Shown here: positions 49,455 through 59,138 of the stretch, in pieces | How the letters are laid out: each line of letters starts with the position of its first letter | How positions within the stretch are numbered: position 1 is the first letter of the stretch | From: Paracoccus cavernae | GTDB lineage: Bacteria > Pseudomonadota > Alphaproteobacteria > Rhodobacterales > Rhodobacteraceae | DNA length: 64,000 nucleotides | Assembly (NCBI GenBank): GCA_030410095.1 | Contig: JAUFRC010000001.1 | Span: 694,501-758,500 of the forward strand | Reading direction: 5' to 3' | Translations under genes and position numbers: made by a program | Notes under the pieces: model-generated | The model's database searches: none | Told to the model about the DNA's origin: nothing | The model's input: the letters and a program-made list of their open reading frames with translations, nothing else

Positions 49455-50801
49455 ATGATCCGACGTCCCTTGCTGAGCCGCCGCAGCTTGTTGGCTGCCG
49501 CGCCTTCCTTCGCGCTCATGGCCGGTTCGGGAGGTGCACTTCTGGCGGCCCCCGCAGCATTGACTGGCGCGACCCAGCTGCTTCCGCGCAGCAGCAAAAG
49601 CCCCCGCATCGTGATTTGCGGCGGCGGCTGGGGCGGGCTTTCCGCTGCCCGCCACCTGCGCGAAAGCGTTCCCGATGCCGAGATCATCGTGCTCGAACGC
49701 AATCCGATCTTCTGGTCCTGCCCGATGTCGAACAAATGGCTGATCGACGTGGTCGATACGGCCTTTCTGACCCATGACCTGAACGCGCCCGCGATCAAAT
49801 GGAACTACCATCTCGTGCAATGCGAGATCACCGCGATCGACCGTGGCGCGAAGGCCGTTTTCACGTCGAAAGGCAAGGTCGACTACGATTTCCTCATCCT
49901 CGCGGGCGGCATCCGCAATGCCTATGACGCGTGGTTCGGCGAAGATCGGGCAACGGCCGAATATACCCGCCAGCATTTCGGCTCGGCCTATATCCCCAAT
50001 GCCGAGCATCTCGCGTTGAAAAACAAGATCCACAATTTCAAAGGCGGCACGATCGTGATGACCCTGCCGCCACCGCCACACCGTTGCCCGCCATCGCCAT
50101 ACGAGCGGGCCTGCGTCATGGCGTGGCATTTCAAGGTCAACAAGATCCCCGCCAAGATCATCATCCTTGACCCCAAGCCCAATATCGCGCCGATCGGGGC
50201 AGGCTACCGCGCCGCCTTCGACGAACTTTACGCCGATATCATCACCTATGTCCCGAACGCCGGTGTCAAAGAGGTCGATCCCTACAACAAGCGCATCATG
50301 ACGCAGGCCGGAGACTTCGACTTTGACGAGGCCGTCTTCATGCCGCCGCATCAGGCCTCGGACATGGTCTGGTATGCCGATCTTGTCGGCACGACCGAAG
50401 ACGGCAAACCCTCGGGCTGGGCCGACATGAATCCGCGCTTTTATACCGCGAACGGCGATGACGATGTCTATATCATTGGCGACAGCATGGGACCGGTGTC
50501 GCCGCATTTCGGCCATTACCCCAAATCGGGCCATGTCGCGAACTACATCGGCAAGATCGTCGCGACCAACATCGGCCAGCGCGTGCGCGACGAAGAGGTC
50601 ACGGCGCTTTTGCCGGACAATCTGTGCTATATGCTGGTCAACGGCGACCCGCGGGAGGCGATCTCGGTCGAGTTTCTATATGACGTCGGACAGGACGGGC
50701 TGGTGCATCAGACGCAGATCGATATCGATGTGCGCACGCCGGACCTTCTGGCCGAGGATTTTGTTTGGGTGGGCGGGATGTTCAATGACTTCCTTCGTTA
50801 A
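49455..50801 (+). CDS. second flavocytochrome-c-type flavoprotein
   Basis: 448 aa, intact. Tat signal 'LSRRSLLAAAPSFA', FAD motif 'RIVICGGGWGGLSAARHL', cysteines in 'FWSCPMSNKWLIDVV' and 'HRCPPSPYERACVM', 'DVYIIGDSMGPVSPHFGHYPKSG', and the FCSD-like tail 'NLCYMLVNGDPREAISVEFL'. Homologous to the upstream flavoprotein but clearly distinct (different tail, no separate cytochrome next to it). Directly coupled to soxY (overlap of 17 bases). Perhaps it acts on SoxYZ-bound sulfur; unproven. Confidence 0.85.
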   Translation: MIRRPLLSRRSLLAAAPSFALMAGSGGALLAAPAALTGATQLLPRSSKSPRIVICGGGWGGLSAARHLRESVPDAEIIVLERNPIFWSCPMSNKWLIDVVDTAFLTHDLNAPAIKWNYHLVQCEITAIDRGAKAVFTSKGKVDYDFLILAGGIRNAYDAWFGEDRATAEYTRQHFGSAYIPNAEHLALKNKIHNFKGGTIVMTLPPPPHRCPPSPYERACVMAWHFKVNKIPAKIIILDPKPNIAPIGAGYRAAFDELYADIITYVPNAGVKEVDPYNKRIMTQAGDFDFDEAVFMPPHQASDMVWYADLVGTTEDGKPSGWADMNPRFYTANGDDDVYIIGDSMGPVSPHFGHYPKSGHVANYIGKIVATNIGQRVRDEEVTALLPDNLCYMLVNGDPREAISVEFLYDVGQDGLVHQTQIDIDVRTPDLLAEDFVWVGGMFNDFLR

Positions 50802-51270
50802 ACCGTCGCGGCGCCAAGTCGTGGTTCTGGGCGGCGCGCTCGGGCTATCTTGGCTTTTGCCGGGCGGAGTCTGGGCGCAGGACACGACCGCAGCCCCGCG
50901 CGCAGACAGCGCCGAGGCCGACCGGATCGCCGCCGAATTCATCGGCAATGCACCGCTTTCTCCCGAGGGCCTCGCGCTCGATCTGCCTGCACTTGGCGAC
51001 AATCCGGCCGCGGTTCCGGTCCGCGTCCATGTCACCGAAGAGATTACCGACGAGAGTTTTTGCGAGGAGATCATCATCCTCGCCGAACGCAATCCGATGC
51101 CTCTGGCCTGCCGGATGCGCTTTTCTGCTGCGACCGGATCGGCCGATGTCGCCGTCCGGCTGCGGCTGATCGAGACGATGGATGTGCGCGCTTTGGCGCG
51201 GATGAGCGATGGCCGCGTCCTAGATGCGCGCGGTGCAATCACGGTCGCCGCCGGCGGCTGCGGACTTTGA
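50785..51270 (+). CDS. soxY: SoxY-like sulfur carrier subunit
   Basis: 161 aa, intact. Tat signal 'PSRRQVVVLGGALGLSW', a SoxY Ig-like domain ('PVRVHVTEEITDESFCEEIIILAERNP'), and the C-terminal carrier motif 'VAAGGCGL' with the sulfur-binding Cys. Canonical SoxY ends GGCGG; here the end is GGCGL, and there is an extra Cys in 'ESFCEE'. Carries the sulfur intermediate with SoxZ. Confidence 0.88.
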   Translation: MTSFVKPSRRQVVVLGGALGLSWLLPGGVWAQDTTAAPRADSAEADRIAAEFIGNAPLSPEGLALDLPALGDNPAAVPVRVHVTEEITDESFCEEIIILAERNPMPLACRMRFSAATGSADVAVRLRLIETMDVRALARMSDGRVLDARGAITVAAGGCGL

Positions 51271-51280
51271 AAGGGAAATC

Positions 51281-51607
51281 ATGGCCCGTCCCCCGCGGAT
51301 CTGGATCAGCAGCGAAACACCTGCCGCGGGCGAGGTCGTGCGGGTGCGCGCGCAGATCGTCCATGTCATGGAAAGCGGGCTGCGTCTCGACGCGGCGGGT
51401 GCGCTGATCCCGCGCAATACCCTGACGCATTTCACCGCGACCATCGGCGAGGCGCTGATCCTCGACTGGGTGCCCGAAACCGCGATCTCGCAAAATCCCT
51501 ATATCGAATTCACCTTCAAGGCGCGGCTAAGCGGGACATTGACCATGGTCTGGAGCGACGCGACCGGCGTCGTGGCAGAGGCGAGCCAAGAGATCACCGT
51601 TCTCTGA
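51281..51607 (+). CDS. soxZ: SoxZ-like sulfur carrier subunit
   Basis: 108 aa, intact. SoxZ fold: 'RIWISSETPAAGEVVRVRAQIVHVMESG', 'IPRNTLTHFTATIGEALILDW', 'NPYIEFTFKARLSGTLTMVW', with final 'EASQEITVL'. No signal peptide, as expected, since it is co-exported bound to SoxY. Last gene of the operon; ten bases after soxY. Confidence 0.9.
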   Translation: MARPPRIWISSETPAAGEVVRVRAQIVHVMESGLRLDAAGALIPRNTLTHFTATIGEALILDWVPETAISQNPYIEFTFKARLSGTLTMVWSDATGVVAEASQEITVL

Positions 51608-51614
51608 GCTTGCC

Positions 51615-52585
51615 CTAAAACACCAGCATTTTCGGGATCTCGGCCACCAGATGGTCGACAAAGGCCCTGACCGAGGGCAGCTGGCCCTGCCGGCAGGACA
51701 ACAGCGCCGTCAGGGTGGAATCGCCTGCCGACCAATCGGGAAGAACGCGGCGAAGTCCCCCGCCTGCAGGTCGTCGCGGCAGATATAGGCGGGCAGGGCG
51801 ACGATCCCCAGCCCCGAGATCGCGGCCCGTTTCAGCCCGACCATATCGTTGCTCACCAGCCGCGGGGCGAGCGGCAGGACATATTCGCCTTTGCCCGCGA
51901 TATGCCGCAGCCGCCAGATTGCCGGCACGCCGGTCCGCATCATGAAAAGCGACGGATGACCCGCGAGATCCTGTGGTGATTGCGGCGCGGGGCGGCTCTC
52001 GAGATAGGCGGCGCCCGCGAAAAGCTGCCACGGCGCCGGAGAAAGCGTCCGCTGGACCAGCGCGGAATCGGGCAGGGGCTCGGAATGGGCACGGATCGCG
52101 ATATCGATGTTCTGGGCGACGATATCGACGGATTGGTCGGTCACGGTGCCGCTGACATTGACCTTTGGAAAGCGCGTCAGAAAATCGGCGACAATCCCGC
52201 TCATCGCGAATTGAGCGATTGCCGTGGAGGTGGTGAAGCGGATCGTTCCCGATGGCTCGCTCAGCCGGTGGCGGATGGAGATTTCCGCTTGCTCGGCTTG
52301 TTGCAGCATCGAGGTCGCATGCTGGAAAAACTCGGTCCCCGCATCGGTCAGCCCGAAGCTGCGCGAGGTGCGGTTCAACAGCCGCACGCCCAGCTCCGCC
52401 TCGAGCTTTTTGATGCGGTGGCTCAGCGTCGATTTCGACAGTTGCAACTTGTTTGCGGCTGCCGTGAAGCCGCCCTGGTTCACGACATGATGGAAGTAGA
52501 GAAAGTCGTTCAGGTCCAGCACATCGTCTCGCGATCGTTCTACATGACGGAAGATGAGTTCGGACTTTGACGGCTTCCGCGACAT
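51615..52585 (-). CDS. LysR-family regulator
   Basis: About 323 aa. HTH 'LNDFLYFHHVVNQGGFTAAANKLQLSKSTLSHRIKKLEAEL' (residues 25-65, quoted as family-typical), effector domain 'TIRFTTSTAIAQFAMSGIV' and 'VSNDMVGLKRAAISGLGIVALP'. One frame change near 51738. Ends seven bases from soxZ, convergent. Divergent from the cysteine hydrolase gene, with an ATGCGG-N10-CCGCAT box between, so that hydrolase is its likely target. Confidence 0.88.
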
Positions 52586-52620
52586 TTGGCCAGCAGATAA
52601 TATACATATGCTGCATATCG

Positions 52621-52642
52621 ATGCGGCATTATTTTACCGCAT
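52621..52642. promoter_or_regulatory. ATGCGG-N10-CCGCAT inverted repeat, candidate LysR box
   Basis: Perfect 6-bp arms with an AT-rich 10-base spacer, in the 157-bp gap between the LysR gene and the divergent cysteine hydrolase. It fits the T-N11-A architecture of LysR sites. Confidence 0.55.
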
Positions 52643-52742
52643 CTGCGGTTAGGCGGCCGCAGTGACGGCCATGATGCGGCATCGGGAAGGGGCCTGGCCT
52701 CTGCCCCCAAGCCGCGCTCTCGCGTAAAATTCAGGAGTCTCC

Positions 52743-53368
52743 ATGTCCGACGCAACCCGTCTCTATGTTCCGCTCAAGCCCGACAACACCGCCATTCTTC
52801 TGATCGACCACCAGCTCGGCCTGTTTACCGGTGTGCGCGATTTTGAAACGGGCGAGCTCAAGCATAATGTCGTGGCCTTCGCCAAAGCGGCCAAGGCCAT
52901 GAATATCCCGATCATTCTGGCGACGATCGGTCGCGATACGATGTGGGGGCCGACTTTCCCCGAACTGACCGATGCGCTGCCCGGTGTCGCGGTCCACGAC
53001 CGCTCGGTCCTCAACGTCTTCGACGATCCCGAGATTGCCGCCAAGATCGAGGCCACCGGCCGCCAGAACCTGATTTTCGCAGGGATCTCGCTCGAGGTTT
53101 GCGCGGGCTTTCCTCGATGACCGCTGTGCGCAAGGGGTATAACTCTTATGTCGCCGTCGATGCTTCGGGCACGTTCAGCCAGACCAAACGCGAAACCGGC
53201 CTGCTGCGCATGGTTCAGGCGGGGGTGGTCGTGTCCGATTACGCGACCCTGATCGTCGAACTTTTGGGCGATAACGCGAGTCCGCTCGCGGGCGAGGTTT
53301 ACGCGGCGCTCGACATGCCTTGGGCCACGCTGGTCGGCCAGCTGACCCAATCGGCACGCGGCAAATAA
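52743..53368 (+). CDS. isochorismatase-family cysteine hydrolase
   Basis: About 208 aa. 'TAILLIDHQLGLFTGV' (catalytic Asp), 'IILATIGRDTMWGPT', and 'NLIFAGISLEVCAGLSSMTAVRKGY' with catalytic Cys in 'EVCAGLS'. Resembles YcaC-type hydrolases. One frame change near 53105 (missing G). The substrate is not known; probably an amide or similar small compound. Regulated by the divergent LysR. Confidence 0.85.
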
Positions 53369-53392
53369 GCGGTTGACGCAAAGCACGCTCTG

Positions 53393-53412
53393 GCCCCGCC
53401 TGCAGGCGGGGC
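53393..53412. terminator. GC-rich palindrome after the hydrolase
   Basis: Perfect 20-base palindrome GCCCCGCCTGCAGGCGGGGC between the convergent hydrolase and HlyD genes. Likely a bidirectional terminator hairpin, though without a T-tract. Confidence 0.5.
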
Positions 53413-53457
53413 GGGGCGGGCGGGGCCGGTTGCGCGAGCCATGCGGTCCGCGCGACC

Positions 53458-54549
53458 TTAATTGGCGGGCGCGGAAGGCGGCGTGGTCGTGCTTGCCGCA
53501 GCCTGCGGGCGCGGGGTGCCGGTTTTGGCGGTGACGGTGACCGACAGGCCGGGCGCGATCAGGTCGAAATCCGGCATGTCCTTGTCGAAGGCGATTTTCA
53601 CCGGCAGGCGCTGGACGACCTTGGTGAAGTTTCCGGTCGCATTATCGGGCTTGAGCACGCTGAATTGCGAGCCGCTGGCGGGCGAGAAGGCCTCGATCGT
53701 GCCGGAATAATGCAGGTCCTTTGCAATATCGAGAACCATTGTGACCGGCATGCCGACATACATGTTGCGCACCTGGGTTTCCTTGAAATTGGCAACAACC
53801 TAGCGGTCGGCGGTTACGATCGAGGTCAGCTGCGTTCCCGGCGTGACATAGGCGCCGACCCGCGCGCCGACCTCGCCCAACTTGCCCGCCACGGGGGCGG
53901 TGATGCGGGTATTCGACAGGTCGATCTTTGCCAGTTCGACCACGGCCTCGGCGGCTTTGACATCCGCTTCGAGTGTTTCGCGGTCGACGATCACGGTTTG
54001 CAGATCCTGCCGCGCCACCTCGAGATTGGCGCGGGTCTGGGCGTAGGTGGCCTGTGCTTGGCTGAGCGCGACATTGGCATCGTCGAGGCTCGCTCTGGAG
54101 GAGGTGCCGCGCTCGCTCAGTTCCTGCTGGCGCTTGGCGTTGACCTCGGCATTGTCTCGGGAGACCTGCGCGGCTTGCGCGCTCGCCTCGGCGGATTTGA
54201 TCCGCGCCTCGGCCGAGCGCTCGCTTTGGGCCGAAGAGGAGAGCGAGGATTGCTGTGCCAGCAGTTGCGCCTGTGCCTGCTCGAGCCGCTCGCGATAGAT
54301 GCGGTCGTCGAGCTGCAGGATCAGCTGGCCTTCGCTCACCTCGTCGTAATCGGCGACGGAAATCCGGACGATATAGCCCGCCAGTTGCGGGGCGATGATC
54401 GTGACCTTTCCCGCAACATAGGCATTGTCGGTGACCTGCGTGCCGTCGTTGAAAGGCGGCAGGCGCCATGCGTAAAGCACGACGCCGACACCGATCGCGC
54501 CGGCGAGAACGGCGATTCCTGAGGCCAGTTTGGTAATGGTGCCGCTCAT
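53458..54549 (-). CDS. EmrA/HlyD-type efflux adaptor, interrupted by a stop codon
   Basis: About 363 aa membrane-fusion protein. One N-terminal helix, 'TDNAYVAGKVTIIAPQLAGY' (biotinyl-lipoyl half), a coiled-coil hairpin (residues ~90-190, Ala/Gln/Glu rich), 'RITAPVAGKLGEVGARVGAYV', then 'VVANFKETQVRNMYVGMPV'. Unlike its neighbours, this gene is broken by an in-frame TAG at 53800-53802, where EmrA proteins have Trp (R-W-V-x-A-N-F-K-E); TGG to TAG is one base. Real nonsense mutation or base error. Partner of the MFS pump upstream. Confidence 0.85.
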
Positions 54550-56130
54550 GAAACATCCGCAGAGGCAGGTTTGGAGGAGCGGCGAGCCTTGCGCGCGCGG
54601 CCTTCCAAAGGGTTTGAACAAGAAGAAGGGTAAAGGCGAAGGCCGCGAGCGCGGCAATCAGGGTAAAGGCATCGTTATAGGCGAGGATATTGGCCTCGCG
54701 CGTGGCGTTCCGGCCAAGCACGGCGATGCCTTCCGCCTGAAGCAGCACGGGGTCGTTCAGGGTTTTTGCATAGGCGCCCGACAGCAGGGCGATCTCGTTG
54801 ACCACCTGCGGATCGCTCAGGGTCACATGTTCGACGAGGTAGCTCGAATGAAGCTTCTCGCGGATCGTCACATAGGTGCCCATCAGGGCCGAGCCCAAAA
54901 GGCTGCCGAGGGATTGGGTGGTCATGAAGACCACGACGAAGCTGAGAATGTAGTTCGAGCCATGTTTGAGCGCGGCCATCAGTCCCGCCACCATCGCGGG
55001 GGCAGAAACATCGTCGTTGCGAATGCGATCATGCCTTGGCTGAGCATCATGTCCTGAGGGCGGGTCTGGCTTGTGGAAAAGCTGTCGAGCCATGCTCCCG
55101 CCGCAAGCAGCGCCAGCGCGACGAGGTGGATTTGCGACGAGCGCGCCAAATCCCCGGGCTTCATGACAAAAGCGCAGCACAGGCCTCCCGCGATCGAGGA
55201 CAGCAGGATCATCCAGCTCAGACCGGCCAATTGCTCGTTCTGGAGCCCCAGCGCCTGCAACATTGTCGTGCCGGTGAACTGCTCGGAAACGACCATGCGG
55301 AAGATCAGCATGATCGCGGCAAAGCGCAGGATCGCGGGGCTGAAAATCCAGCCGAGGTCGAACATCGGCACCTTGCGGTTCAGCTCGAGCAGCGCCGCCA
55401 CCGCCAATAGCGCAAGTCCGGTGGCCAAGGTGACGCCAAGCCAAGGCGCCTGAAACCACCAATAGGGCCGGCCCAGAACCAGCACGACCGCAATCGAGCC
55501 GAGCCCGAAAGCCAGTGTCAGATAGACCAGCACATCCATCGAGACGATCGGCGTCGTGCGCGGCGCCTGCTTGGCCAAAGGCAGGACCAGCACCAACCCT
55601 CCCGCAATCAGCCCCATGCCGAGATCGATCAGGACGATGCCGTAAATCCCTCCGGCATCAAGCACAGAGGGCGAGATCAACCGCGCCACCGGTGCGCCGA
55701 GTGTCGTGTTGAGCAGACTGAGCGGCGGCGCGAGCCTGACTTTCTTGTCCTGCGGAAACGCCTCCATCATGTAGAGCATCGCGAGCGAGGTCAGCGGAGC
55801 CGCCGCCATGCCCGAGAAGAACCGCGTGACGAGCGCGGATTCGAGGCTGGTGATCCAAAGATTGGTCAGCGAGACGCAGATGAAGATCGAAATCGAGATC
55901 TCGGCAAAGCGGCGCAGGCCGATCACATCGCGCACTTTCAGCATCGCCAGTGCCAGCGAGACATTCGGCGCCATATAGGCCGCGGCGAGCCAGCTCGCCT
56001 CGTTGGCGCTCAGATCCAGCTGGCCCTGAATTTGCGGGAGGTTCACCGTCACCATATTCATCGCGATGCCCTGCGTCAGCGCGAGCATGCAGGAGGCGAA
56101 AATATAGGCCGCCGCACGCGGATTGCCCAT
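54546..56130 (-). CDS. DHA2-type MFS multidrug efflux protein (EmrB-like)
   Basis: About 528 aa, 14 helices: 'NMVTVNLPQIQGQLDLSANE', 'WLAAAYMAPNVSLALAMLKV', 'TRFFSGMAAAPLTSLAML', 'QSLGSLLGSALMGTYVTIRE'. Frame changes near 54999 (missing C) and near 54600; the latter gives a stop overlapping the EmrA start (ATGA). ATG 56130 has no ribosome site; restoring one C just upstream extends the frame to a GTG near 56220, giving a Pro/Ala-rich N-terminal tail. With the adaptor it pumps drugs or lipophilic compounds. Confidence 0.87.
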
Positions 56131-56499
56131 GACTTCGGGGGCTGGGACGACGGTGGGGCAGCCGTTTGGGCCGCGGTTGCGGCGGCCGCACTTACCGAAG
56201 AGGCAGGTTCAGGACCACTCACGACAGACCGGCTCCGTTCATGCGCTTTGACCACTTCTCTCGCGCTACCGCCTTAGGCATAACGCGCATAATTGAACGG
56301 AAATTCAGGAAGGGCAAGGAATCCGTCGAGAGATTATCGCGAGCAAAGGGCGAATTCGGACAGGCCTGCGGCCTGCGTCTGCGCAACGACAGCGCCTCAG
56401 GACAGGATCAAAGAATCGGGCGCAGACATGTGGCCGTAAAAGTGCCGACAACGAGTGTGGAAAGCCGCTTGGCTTTCGTATCAATCAAGGTGGTGTGAT
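56131..56499. other. spacer between the efflux and tRNA genes
   Basis: About 370 bp. The first 90 bp may code for an N-terminal extension of the EmrB-like protein. The rest has no gene I can support, but ends in a small hairpin next to the tRNA. Confidence 0.35.
56460..56477 (-). terminator. hairpin after the first tRNA-Asn
   Basis: GAAAGCC-GCTT-GGCTTTC, 7-bp perfect stem, 22 bases beyond the tRNA 3' end on the minus strand. Weak terminator candidate. Confidence 0.35.
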
Positions 56500-56574
56500 T
56501 GGCTCCGGCGGTAGGGATCGAACCTACGACCAATTGATTAACAGTCAACTGCTCTACCGCTGAGCTACGCCGGA
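56500..56574 (-). tRNA. tRNA-Asn (anticodon GTT), copy 1
   Basis: Minus-strand cloverleaf: acceptor TCCGGCG/CGCCGGA, D-arm AGCTCAGCGGTAGAGC, anticodon stem with loop CTGTTAA (GTT), T-arm GTAGGTTCGATCCCTAC, discriminator G, encoded CCA (56500-56502). Identical to the copy 30 bases upstream. Confidence 0.95.
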
Positions 56575-56604
56575 ACGGGGTGCCTTGAAGGCTGCGGTTT
56601 TACA

Positions 56605-56679
56605 TGGCTCCGGCGGTAGGGATCGAACCTACGACCAATTGATTAACAGTCAACTGCTCTACCGCTGAGCTACGCCGGA
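56605..56679 (-). tRNA. tRNA-Asn (anticodon GTT), copy 2
   Basis: Identical 75-base gene to copy 1, CCA encoded at 56605-56607. The two lie in tandem, 105 bases apart start to start, probably on one transcript. Confidence 0.95.
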
Positions 56680-56740
56680 TCATGTGAGGCGGTGTATAGC
56701 CATGCCGTCCGGCCCCGTCCAGAGGGCAAAGACGTTTTTT

Positions 56741-57624
56741 TCACATTCTCGCATCACTCGTGTAAAAGACTGAATTTTCTGTCAGATTTCCGTCATTATG
56801 CACGGCGCCAAGGTCGCCGAGCGCAACGAGATGGGCCAGAACATTGCGGCTGGCGGCCTGAATCAGTTCGGGGCCGACCTCGTAGATGCGCTTTGCCAGC
56901 TCTCCCGCGGTGCCGGGGCTTTCGCGCAGGGCGGCCAGAACCTGCGCGGTGCGGGCGCGGCGGTGGCGGGCGAGTTCGTGCAGACGGTTGCGCGGGGCCT
57001 CGATCGGCGCGCCATGGGCGGGCAGGAGCCTGCGGGCATCCAGCGCGTCGAGCTTTGCCAGCGAGCGCATGTAATCGGCCAGATCCCCGTCGGGCGGCGA
57101 GATCAGCGTCGAGGCCCAGCCCAGAACCACATCGCCGCAAAAGACCTGATCGCCGTGGATGAAGCTCAGGTGATTGCCGAAATGGCCCGGAGTGTGGAGG
57201 GCTTCGAGCCGCCATTCGGCGGTCTCGACTCCGGCCCCGTCGGCGAGGGCGATGTCGGGGCTGAACGCGCGGTCGATCCCTTCGCCGCCGCCGATTTCCC
57301 TTGTTCGAGCAGGCGGGTCATCGCGGGGGACCTGCCGGAATCGGCATCGCCGAAGGCGAGCACCGGCGCTCCGGTCAGATCGGCAAGGATGCGCGCGCCG
57401 GGCGAATGGTCAAGATGGGCATGGGTTACGAAAATATGGCTGATCCGGCCGCCGCCACGGGCGACTTCGGCGAGAATCGCCTCGCGGTGACCGGCCATGT
57501 CGGGGCCGGGGTCGATCACGGCGACCTCGCGCCGTCCCAGCAGGAAAGTATTGGTTCCCGGACCCGTCAGGGGCGAGGGATTGGGGGCGAGAACGACCCT
57601 TGGGTCTTTTTCTGGACTGCTCAT
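56741..57624 (-). CDS. MBL-fold metallo-hydrolase
   Basis: About 295 aa. Metallo-beta-lactamase fold: 'GPGTNTFLLGRREVAVIDPG', metal motif 'IFVTHAHLDHSPGARIL' (HxHxDH), 'ALHTPGHFGNHLSFI', 'VFCGDVVLGW', followed by a C-terminal helical domain ('RTAQVLAALRESPGTAGELA'). Resembles LACTB2/ribonuclease-like hydrolases. One frame change near 57290. Divergent from the kinase gene downstream. Substrate unknown. Confidence 0.87.
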
Positions 57625-57657
57625 CGCATTAGCTTATCAGCATGATCGGAGGGGTCC

Positions 57658-58997
57658 ATGAATTTTGACTGGCTCAAGCGCATGATGCCGCGCGGGCTTT
57701 ACGGCCGCGCCGTCCTGATTTTGTTCCTGCCGGTGGTGGTGGTGACCTTCGTCGTGACGGTCATGTTTCTCCAGCGCCATTTCGAAGATGTGACGCGGCA
57801 GATGACGGCGGGCATGTCGCGCGAGCTTGATCTGGTCGCGGCGCGCATCGAGGCCTCGCCCGATATCCGCAGCGCGCGGATCGAGGCGGGGGCGGTTGCA
57901 GTGCCGTTGGGACTGGATCTGACGCTTCCCGCCACTGAAACCGGAAGCGACCAGCGCGATTTTCTCGATTTTTCGGGGCGGGTGGTGATTTCGTCGCTCC
58001 ACGAGCTGGTGCCCGAGATCGAGGCGGTCGATCTCGACAATTCCAAGGATGTGGTGGTGACCATGTCCGGGAAATTCGGCCCCTACGAGCTGACCTTCTC
58101 GCGCCGGCGGGTCTCGGCCTCGAACCCGCACCAGCTTTTGGTGCTTATGGCGGGGACCTCGCTGTTGATGACGGTGATCGCATCGCTCTTTCTGCGCAAC
58201 CAGCTGCGCCCGATCCGCAGGCTGGCGCGGGTCGCCGAGGGATACGGCAAGGGCCAGATCCTGCCCTACCGGCCAGGCGGCGCGATCGAGGTACGCAAGG
58301 CGGGGCAGGCTTTCCTTGAAATGCGCAGCCGGATCGAACGCCAGAACGAGCAGCGCGCGCAGATGTTGTCGGGGATCAGCCATGACCTGCGCACGCCCCT
58401 GACGCGGTTGAGGCTGGGGCTCTCGATGCTCTCGCCGGATTACCCGCCCGAGCGCGAAGAGATCGAGGGGCTGGAAAGCGATGTCGCCGCAATGGGCGAG
58501 ATGGTCGATGCCTTTCTCGATTACGCGCGCTCGGTCGCGCAGGACCCCGAGCCGGTCAAGGTTCCCGCGCTCGATTTCGTGCGCAAACTGGTGGCGGATG
58601 CCAAACGCGGCGAGCAGAAAGTCGAGCTGGGCGCGCTCGAGGGCGACCCCGACGGCGTCGTGACCTTCCGCCCCGATGCGATGCGGCGCGCGGTCGAAAA
58701 CCTGATCGGCAATGCCGTGCGCTACGGCAAACATGCCGAGGTCGATGCCGCTCTGGGGCCGAGTTTCTTCCGCATCTCGGTCGAGGACGACGGGCCGGGC
58801 ATCCCGCTCGAGCGGCGTGACGAGGCCCTGCGGCCCTTCACCCGCCTTGATCCCGCGCGCAACCAGAACAAGGGCGAGGGCGTGGGGCTGGGTCTCTCGA
58901 TCGCGACCGATATCGCGCGGGCCCATGGCGGGCAGTTGCGGCTGGGCACCGGCACGCGGCTTGGGGTTTGCGCGCCGAAATCGTTTTGCCGCGCTAG
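57658..58997 (+). CDS. EnvZ-like osmosensor-type histidine kinase
   Basis: About 446 aa. First helix residues 18-38, a periplasmic part, second helix ~160-180 ('LLVLMAGTSLLMTVIASLFL'), HAMP ('NQLRPIRRLARVAEGYGKG'), His in 'MLSGISHDLRTPLTRLRLGL', N-box 'AVENLIGNAVRYG', G1 'VEDDGPGIP', G2 'GVGLGLSIATDIARAHGG'. A missing G near 58967 changes the frame; restored, it ends 'LGGLRAEIVLPR' at TAG 58995-58997. Its OmpR-type partner is not in the window. Confidence 0.9.
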
Positions 58998-59138
58998 GAC
59001 GGGTCGTCTGCGCGACAGTCCTCGGGGCGGGCTTTGGATGCGGGCGGGGTGTCGGCGGCTTTTGCGCGGGGCTCGGCTGTTGCGGGGGCGCGGCGCAAGA
59101 TAAGCCTGTTGCAACGCAAGACAAAAGGAGAGACCCCC

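Noticed and set aside
56500..56679. Tandem tRNA-Asn as an integration site or CRISPR-like repeat
   Set aside because: Just two intact identical tRNA genes; no integrase, no third repeat, no direct repeat of a tRNA 3' end beyond them.
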